A stretch of 64,000 nt of DNA from Lunularia cruciata (lineage: Eukaryota > Streptophyta > Marchantiopsida > Lunulariales > Lunulariaceae), in contig OX419760.1 in the NCBI GenBank assembly GCA_948567375.1, positions 62,740,911 through 62,804,910 of the forward strand, written 5' to 3'. A program made the translations under genes and the position numbers. The notes under the pieces were generated by a model, which was not told where the DNA came from, did no database searches, and saw nothing but the letters and a program-made list of their open reading frames with translations. Of the stretch, positions 57,481 to 64,000 are shown one piece after another; position 1 is the stretch's first letter, and every line of letters starts with the position of its first letter.

Positions 57481-57990
57481 TCAAATTATGGAACAAATAA
57501 TATCTGTTGCAATCAAGTTATACCAAATATTTAATTTATGATGAATTGGTATATAATTGAGATATGAGAGTATAATATGTCAAATTATGGAATATAAACA
57601 CAAGTTGCAACCAATTTATAGTGAATATTAATCTTATGATGAATTTGTATGTAATTGAGACCAGAGCAATGGTTAGACTCTATAATGGCAAGAGTATAAT
57701 GCATCATTGGGTATTTGAGAATACATCAGGTCATGGAACAAATAAATTTTACACAAATAAATTAGTGAATAAGATATACTTATGTTACAATAAATGTTAA
57801 TTTCACAATAAGTTGGGATGTCAATACGGAAGGGAGCAAGGATTCGATAATATGGTAACAAGAGTTCGATGAAATTCTCTAGAACACATGCAATCATAAC
57901 ACTATTAATTCACTTACTTACAATAATCAATGAAGTATCAATTTACATATAAGAATATATCAAGCCATAGAATAAATAGTTCTCTCTTAT
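57481..57990. repeat. AT-rich diverged tandem repeat, about 99 bp
   Basis: TCAAATTATGGAA starts at 57481 and 57580; weaker units with ATCAGGTCATGGAACAAATAAA (near 57727) and ATCAAGCCATAGAATAAATA (near 57960) follow. Shared parts include TATGATGAATT and TATAATTGAGA. Confidence 0.6.
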
Positions 57991-58394
57991 ATATAAAGAT
58001 CATGTTCCTTAATGCACTAAATTTATGATAAGGTGGTAAATAAGATGGAAATGAGTGGTACTTAAATAAATTTCAAGAATAAATCTTAAGAAGAGGTAAG
58101 AACGTGTACAATTTAAAACTCCACAAAAAAACTAGCAATTTGTGCAATATACAACGAGCAAAAAGAGACATCAATAAATAAAAGAAGACCAAAAAATATA
58201 CCAGTTTGAAAAAGAGTAGAATTTTAAACCAAAATATAGCATGTTCTATACCAACCAAATATTTCCCGTAACTAGAGTTCATCCATTCAAACTATATTTA
58301 CAACTATATCTATTATCTATGATAAAATTGGCAAAATTTGCAATAGATACCTTGTGTTCAGGCAAGTTGAAAATCCTGTGACACAAGTGACAAT

Positions 58395-58690
58395 CTTTGT
58401 CGGTCACCTTGACAAGGTTATACTTTTAGTTACAACAATCACTCACTCCTTGATACTCAAATTAGTAAACTCACTCCTAATTTAATTTGCACTTTATTTA
58501 CTTTTAAAGTTGTCTCTAACCTCACTTATCAAGAAAATCTTCCCTATATATGTATTTATCTTATCTTCCACATTTCTAAACTAAAAGTATTTCATGTCCA
58601 ACCTATTTTCTTTTTATCACCAAGATCAACTTCCATTACCTACTACCAATATTAAGTACAACAATCATGAGGAGTATGAAATACATTAAG
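58395..58690 (+). pseudogene. Old chromovirus tail (integrase C-terminus to chromodomain start)
   Basis: Aligns by eye with B1 5221-5510: GTCAATAAACTTACTTC / ATTAGTAAACTCACTCC, CATATTTTCAATTTGAAA / CACATTTCTAAACTAAAA, and CATAAGGAGTATGAAG / CATGAGGAGTATGAAA. Much older than B1 and without LTRs nearby. No open frame. Confidence 0.6.
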
Positions 58691-58783
58691 CCATTCAAAT
58701 GTAAATTTTATAGTTCTTTATGAAGTCTGATATACATTAAGGTGTTTCAAATGTAAACTTTATAATTATTTATGAAGTCTGTC
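58682..58783. repeat. Tandem duplication, about 51 bp
   Basis: TACATTAAG...TTCAAATGTAAA(T/C)TTTATA...TTATGAAGTCTG occurs at 58682-58732 and 58733-58783. A second small one (about 28 bp, GATTTTAT(G/A)GGTAGTGGCTG) is at 58844-58900. Confidence 0.75.
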
Positions 58784-59327
58784 AATTAAAATTTTTTATA
58801 GGTACTTGTAAAAAAAGTGATCAAAAGTGGAACATCCGTATAGGATTTTATGGGTAGTGGCTGTGTTTACAAGATTTTATAGGTAGTGGCTGCATTTACG
58901 AATAGTTTCAGATTCCCCTCTAGATAGCCTATGGGAGGAGGATTATGAGTGTATTAGCTGACAATAGGAATAAAGATATTCTTAATTGAACATTTGATGG
59001 GTTAAAGTAAATAATTGAGCATGTGATGAATTAAAATATATCTGACACAAGGAAGGATGTGCACATTAGACAAAAATATAATGCATGTTTACTATGAGAG
59101 AGACTGTTCACATTTGAATTCCCCTCTTTGATGAAATTATACTCCTTTGTTTTTCATAAGTTTGTCTTGATTAGAGTTCACCAAGTAAAAGTGAAGAGAA
59201 GCACGATAGATGAATATGAGATAAATATGAACAAGGTTTTTATGTAATCTCTTGGCAGATGTTGACTCTTTGAGTGAATTAAGTGCGCTAACTTTAAGAA
59301 TTAAAGGTTTAAGAAGGATGGAGCGAG

Positions 59328-59567
59328 TCAAAGTCCAAATGAGATTGAACACAGATCTATTTGGCCCCAGTCAAGTGATATTGTTGCAATTTCTTGTTAA
59401 ATCCAATTAGATTTCAAGACCTATTGGAGATTGTATCCACAAGATCTTCAAAGTCCAAATGAGATTGAACACAGATCTATTTGGCCCCAGTCAAGTGATA
59501 TTGTTGCAATTTCTTGTTAAATCCAATTAGATTTCAAGACCTATTGTAGATAGTATCCACAAGATCT
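59328..59567. repeat. Near-perfect 120-bp tandem duplication
   Basis: Units 59328-59447 and 59448-59567 start TCAAAGTCCAAATGAGATTG and end CACAAGATCT. I see two mismatches (TTGGAGATTG versus TTGTAGATAG). Confidence 0.92.
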
Positions 59568-59659
59568 TCAATTGGTGCAAAACTCAAAGGAGACTCCACT
59601 AAGAGCATAAGCAATGTAGAATTAGGAACAAAAGGACGGGGGGAGTCAATGGGGAGCAA

Positions 59660-60981
59660 GGGAAAGAGGAGGATTAGAATGGTTTAGAGGTTTAGAATGA
59701 TCCCTTCCCATTATGCTCAGACATAGATAACTTGGAATATTTCAAACAAATTCATTGCGGTAGCACCAAGAAACTTGTACAAAAGAGCATTGCATTTGGC
59801 CTCTAAGCACTTACTTGGTGAAGTTCCAAAAAGGATTCTTGGAGTCTATGAATGGTGAGAAATTATACAAGAAATTTGCAAAGTACATGATTTCATACAA
59901 GTCCACTAGGGAATGGAAAGACAAATTCACCAAAGGAGATTTGAACAAAGAGTGAGTTGAAAGGAGATGAAGAACAATTGATCACAAATTGAATAAAAAT
60001 TGTCCATATTTTGAAAGGATGGACTTGATGTCTGGAGTGCAGGCCAATATCTCTCCCCTGCATTGGTAAGTTAGGTGTGTGAAACTATAGGAAAGATTAT
60101 ATTTTGGCTGGCCAAGAAGATGAAATGGGTATTATCCGTGAGGAGGAGGAAATGATAGAAGATGCTACGCCTTTGTCCTCAAGAATTATATTCCACGTGA
60201 CAATTCCTAGTATGCAAGACCCATATGTCATATGTTTACAAGGTGTAGAATTATTGACTTATCCAAGAATATCCAATTATTGATTTGCTTGATTTGCAAA
60301 AAGAAGAAAGTAGATCTCATTCCTTTATTACACCATATAGATCACATTTTGACCATGTTAAAGAATTGCAAGTGCAAGTGCAATCTGAGTATGTTCCAAT
60401 TTTTTTGAGTACACTCAAAACAATTTCCATCCTCACATTTTTCTCATGAGATTCCACTTGCAAAAGAGACACCCATGGAAGAGGATATGCAAGGAGCTAA
60501 AGCAGCACACAACATTGAGGAAGAAAGAACATGTGACAAAGAGGCACATGCCGCCAAGGAGGAAAGTGTAGGTGAAAAAGACAAAGAGGATGTTGATAAA
60601 GCGAGAGAACCAGAATGTAATTTGAGGAAGAGGAGAAGTGTTGGTAGAGTGAAGATTACTCCGTCACCCATCCTAGTTGCATTCTCCCATGATCTATCAA
60701 ACCATACAAGACTAAGTAGTGCATCTCTAGAAGCCAAGGAAAGATGTAGAATGGCTAAAATTGAAACGCAACATACCACAAAGATAGAGAAAGTTAGAGT
60801 AAAAGCTGAAATGGAAAAAAAATTTAGAGGCAAGAAATTGAGATCAAAGATAAAGAAGTTGCAAATAAAAGAGAGATACACAATGAACTCAATATCCAAA
60901 TTTTGTTACAATTATTTATCTCTTGGTCTATCTTCTTTTCTATCCTCAATATTTTGTGGATTATTATCATTTCTGGGATAA
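59660..60981 (+). pseudogene. Family X protein, copy 2
   Basis: The plus-strand counterpart of 46880-47935. SHYAQ, DNLEYFKQIHCGSTKK, VQKSIAF, then after a shift SMNGEKLYKKFAKYMISYKS, WKDKFTKGDLNKE, a TGA, RTIDHKLNKNCPYFERMD, QANISPL; next an acidic middle (DEMGIIREEEEMIEDA). The C-terminal frame 60475-60981 (168 codons) is Glu/Lys-rich, with KRRSVGRVKITPSPILVAFS and a basic coiled coil (EKVRVKAEMEKKFRGKKLRS). The last 30 residues are hydrophobic and probably run into non-coding sequence. Several frames; inactive. Confidence 0.55.
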
Positions 60982-63900
60982 GTCAATGCATTTGATGATT
61001 GTTTCTGGTTAGAAACAAAGAAAGAATAAATATAAAGATACTCAAAATAAATAATTTGGAGATTAATTAATTCATAGTAATTAGTCTTTTTTCTATCAAT
61101 CTTGGATTAGCTTCTTTAATTTGTAATATATTTAATCGTTAATATCATTAATATATATGAGATATATTTAATATTGGATAATTACATGTAGTATTAAATT
61201 CTTATTATGTTATCTTACTAAATAGAAGTTCTTATAAAGAAAATACTTTCTCATCTTATTGAGTAAAAAGCTTTAGCTATAGATCTTTTTTGCATGTGTT
61301 TTAAACTTACATATAATTGATACTTATCTGTCAAGGTTTATAAAATAATAATTTATAATCAAGAGATGTTTGAATCTTTATTTGAGTAATGACTTAGTCT
61401 AATTCTAAAATCTTATTCTAAAATCTTATTCAATTTAGCTATTTTTAATTATTAGAGTATATTTGCCTTTGAATAGATTAATTCATACTTAATGATGAAG
61501 AAATGATAGATTTTTATATAAATAAAAATTAATTAATAAGGGAGTTACTGTAAAATGGATAGAACTATTATTCAACCAATCAGACTAAATTACATATTGA
61601 TAATCAGTAAAATATTGGTATGATTATATATATAAGCTATTACTGAGTTCATGTTCACTCTTCTATAGTTATTCTTCCCATATTGTATGATTTGAAATAC
61701 CATGATCTGGACTACCGGATTCAGATATAGATTCATTATCATAGATAACAAGCTTATGTATTGAAATCATAAATACATATCCACTTTTAGATGTCTAATT
61801 TTTCTCAATCAAATTTTTTTTCTCATTTGCAAATGTCAACATTAGAAAGGTAAAAGTTTAAAATTTTTGGAAGAATCTACGTTTAGTGAATAGATTGACA
61901 AAGAAAAAGTGCTAAAAGTAGACATTTTGTCAATTCTTTCAAAATTAATTCTATACTAAATTTCAAACCCTAAACCCTGAGCTTTTCTAAATCTTTTTTT
62001 TTTAACATTTAGAATAAAAAAATAGAAGCTCCTGTGTATTAGATTCCTTTCTCAAGTTTTGTTTTGAAAAATCTTGATTAAACCCGTGAGAACGTACCTA
62101 GATTGGTTCAGTAAGATCAACCCACCAACTTTAAATAACACTTTCTCGGTCTCCTCACTATCGTCAGGCATAATATCAGACATCCATTGCAAGTAATGCA
62201 TTTCGACTCACCTATTATGAAGTTGCGACCCCAGCTGAGGACAGGCTATTCAAATGCAATATCCAAATTGACATTCATGTTCTGACCGTGTTTTGTGGTA
62301 CATGTAGTTCGAGTTTCATTCAAACACAAGAATTTCTTCCCACTAAGTCAACATCAAAAAAGCCTACTGGACTTGGAATGGAAATGAATGTAAAGAGTAA
62401 AATTATTTTCTCCTTCAACATTTATCGTTTTCCGTTCTTTGGTGCAAAGTTGGGAATAATAACTCCATAGTTGACTACTGTATAGAAATATTTTGTTCTT
62501 TTAGTAGATTATCAAACTTATTTGAGTTGGTAGTGAAAAAGGAGATTGCCCTCTACATTCATTCATGACATAAATTCATTATTCGTTCATGACATAAGTA
62601 AGATACCCAGGCATGTAACTTTCTTCGATGAGAGAACCAATTCCAAATTGTGAATAAAGACCTTCACCTTTCATTCGAAAAATGCTGGCGCAGTTGGACT
62701 AATCTACCGTTGATGTTGAAAGACATTCTTGAAATTGGTTAGCTTCCGGATGGATGTTTTGATTGTGCTTTCTTGCCTTTGACTGTTAGAGACAGGGATT
62801 TCAAACCCTGGACAAAAGTTCCTGATAGTATTCCTGATAATGGAATTTATGGGGTAACATGAAGGATGGCATTCAATTTTATATCTATTGTCTCCTCCAA
62901 ATGATGGTCATTCGTTTGTCTATTGTACCTTGTGATAAAACTTTTTTGCTCAATATGTTATTTGCTTAAACGAGAGTGTGAGAAGATAAGATTGTGTCGG
63001 TAGAGATTTACAATTGGTAATGATTGTGAGTGGATATAGGAATTAGTACGATAATGAATAACTTCATAATATTTGAAATGTATCCGTTCACTTCTGAGGT
63101 ATGAGGAGAAATTAGTTTCACTCTTCGATTATTTCTTTGATCCTAGTTTCGTGAAATACGATTCTTGTTAGATTTTGGTTTACATTTTCTACATGATAGA
63201 AATGAACCACTATGAGAAATTATTATCGTTTTCTTGGAGAGAATCCGATTGATTCGGATCCCTTCTTAGGTCATGTTTTATGTATACTCCAGTTAGAAGA
63301 AAAAACATTGAATATTTAGATTATTGTTCACCAAGTTAAAAGACACTAACAGTAGTTGCAAGGAAAAAGGCGACCACATAGAACACATGAAGGATTTGTT
63401 CCCATCCTTCAAGTAATTACAAGTCGGGACAGATAACGGGGTGTAGTATGGCAAATTTTTCATATCGATACTATTATATAGTATAATGTATTCAATTTAC
63501 CTCTTATCCTTGTACGGCTTGACGGGTCTTCGCATCCTTCATGTTATCCTGCACTGTCGCCTTGCCTAGAAAACTGATCAGCTTCGTAAGTTAGTGAGCC
63601 CCAGATACAGCTGCCACTAGATTTGCGCCAAATTTAGCAAGAATGTTGGCCACCGCTGAACTTTCCCAGTGTTTGGATGCTGCTCTTCTTCGCCATTGCA
63701 GCAGCAAAGGCAACTAGAGATAGACCTCGGAATTCACAGAATGGGGAGAAGGTAGCGATATCAACGTTGAGTCCAAATGCATTATGGAATCGAATGTACT
63801 CATGGAGGGGAGTAGTCTAATTTCTGCATGCTGAGATTGGTGCAGGGTTTGAGCATTTACTGTTGAGAGGTTGGAATGACATGTTTGGATGAATAGGTGC

Positions 63901-64000
63901 GAGTGATTGAGGAAGTGGAGCATTTTATCTCAAGCTCGGTAAAGCAGCAGGGAGGATCGAGATGGCAGATTGGCAGGGCCTAGCAGTGGGAACTGTGGCA
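60982..64000. other. AT-rich, no gene seen
   Basis: Frames are short (60 and 69 codons at most). 63500-64000 is more GC-rich and could be near a gene outside the window, but no exon can be supported. A short stretch, GACCACATAGAACACATGAA, at about 63372-63391 also occurs at about 51152-51171. Confidence 0.35.

Noticed and set aside
60890-60981. Membrane segment at the C-terminus of X copy 2
   Set aside because: Copy 1 lacks it and the bases are AT-rich like the following non-coding DNA; probably read-through.
61964-61980. Telomere-like CCCTAAACCCT
   Set aside because: Fewer than two units; chance in AT-rich DNA.
1-64000. tRNA, rRNA, CRISPR or bacterial operon signals
   Set aside because: None seen; the window is plant nuclear repeat sequence.

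Overview
The window looks like nuclear DNA from a plant with a large, repeat-rich genome; a gymnosperm or other non-flowering land plant fits best. That is inference, from AT-rich sequence, retrotransposons inserted into each other, almost no gene-like sequence and heavy decay by stop codons. I see no tRNA, rRNA, CRISPR array or bacterial-type operon.

Region 1 (1-38219) is a nest of Ty3/Gypsy LTR retrotransposons. The oldest layer, called F here, lies on the minus strand. Its pieces read in order: gag (36384-38219), an unreadable middle (19601-22147), reverse transcriptase (11845-12559), then RNase H and the start of integrase (6193-7029). Younger elements split it: B1 (2585-6192, plus), which itself carries A1 (1-2584, minus); B2 (7030-11839, minus, both LTRs and a perfect 5-bp target duplication); A2 (12565-19595, minus); and A3 (22148-36383, minus). 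A3 was in turn split by a solo LTR, C2 (27745-28333, perfect target duplication), and by a nearly whole element, C (29014-35618, plus). B and C are chromoviruses with a chromodomain at the end of pol. A has no chromodomain, a primer site like the tRNA-Asp type of Athila/Tat elements, and an extra zinc-knuckle reading frame upstream of gag.

Region 2 (38220-48150) holds a 136-bp tandem duplication, a solo A LTR on the plus strand (39298-39986), and a distinct 3.8-kb unit E (40831-44609). E has TG...CA ends, a possible 5-bp target duplication and one long reading frame of about 858 codons broken by four C-to-T type stops; I cannot place it in a known family. A minus-strand relic of an unrecognised protein family, X (46880-47935), follows.

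Region 3 (48150-64000) is less repetitive. It has a few exon-like stretches and a 0.2-kb direct duplication (50102-50929), a minus-strand LINE-type reverse transcriptase relic (51190-53540), a tandem array (54165-54640), AT-rich diverged repeats (57481-57990), an old chromovirus tail (58395-58690), a 120-bp tandem duplication (59328-59567) and a second, plus-strand relic of family X (59660-60981). No intact host gene is demonstrable.

The most interesting items are unit E, the two-copy family X, the A-family leader reading frame with its zinc knuckle, and the palindromic 60-bp repeats in the B LTRs.
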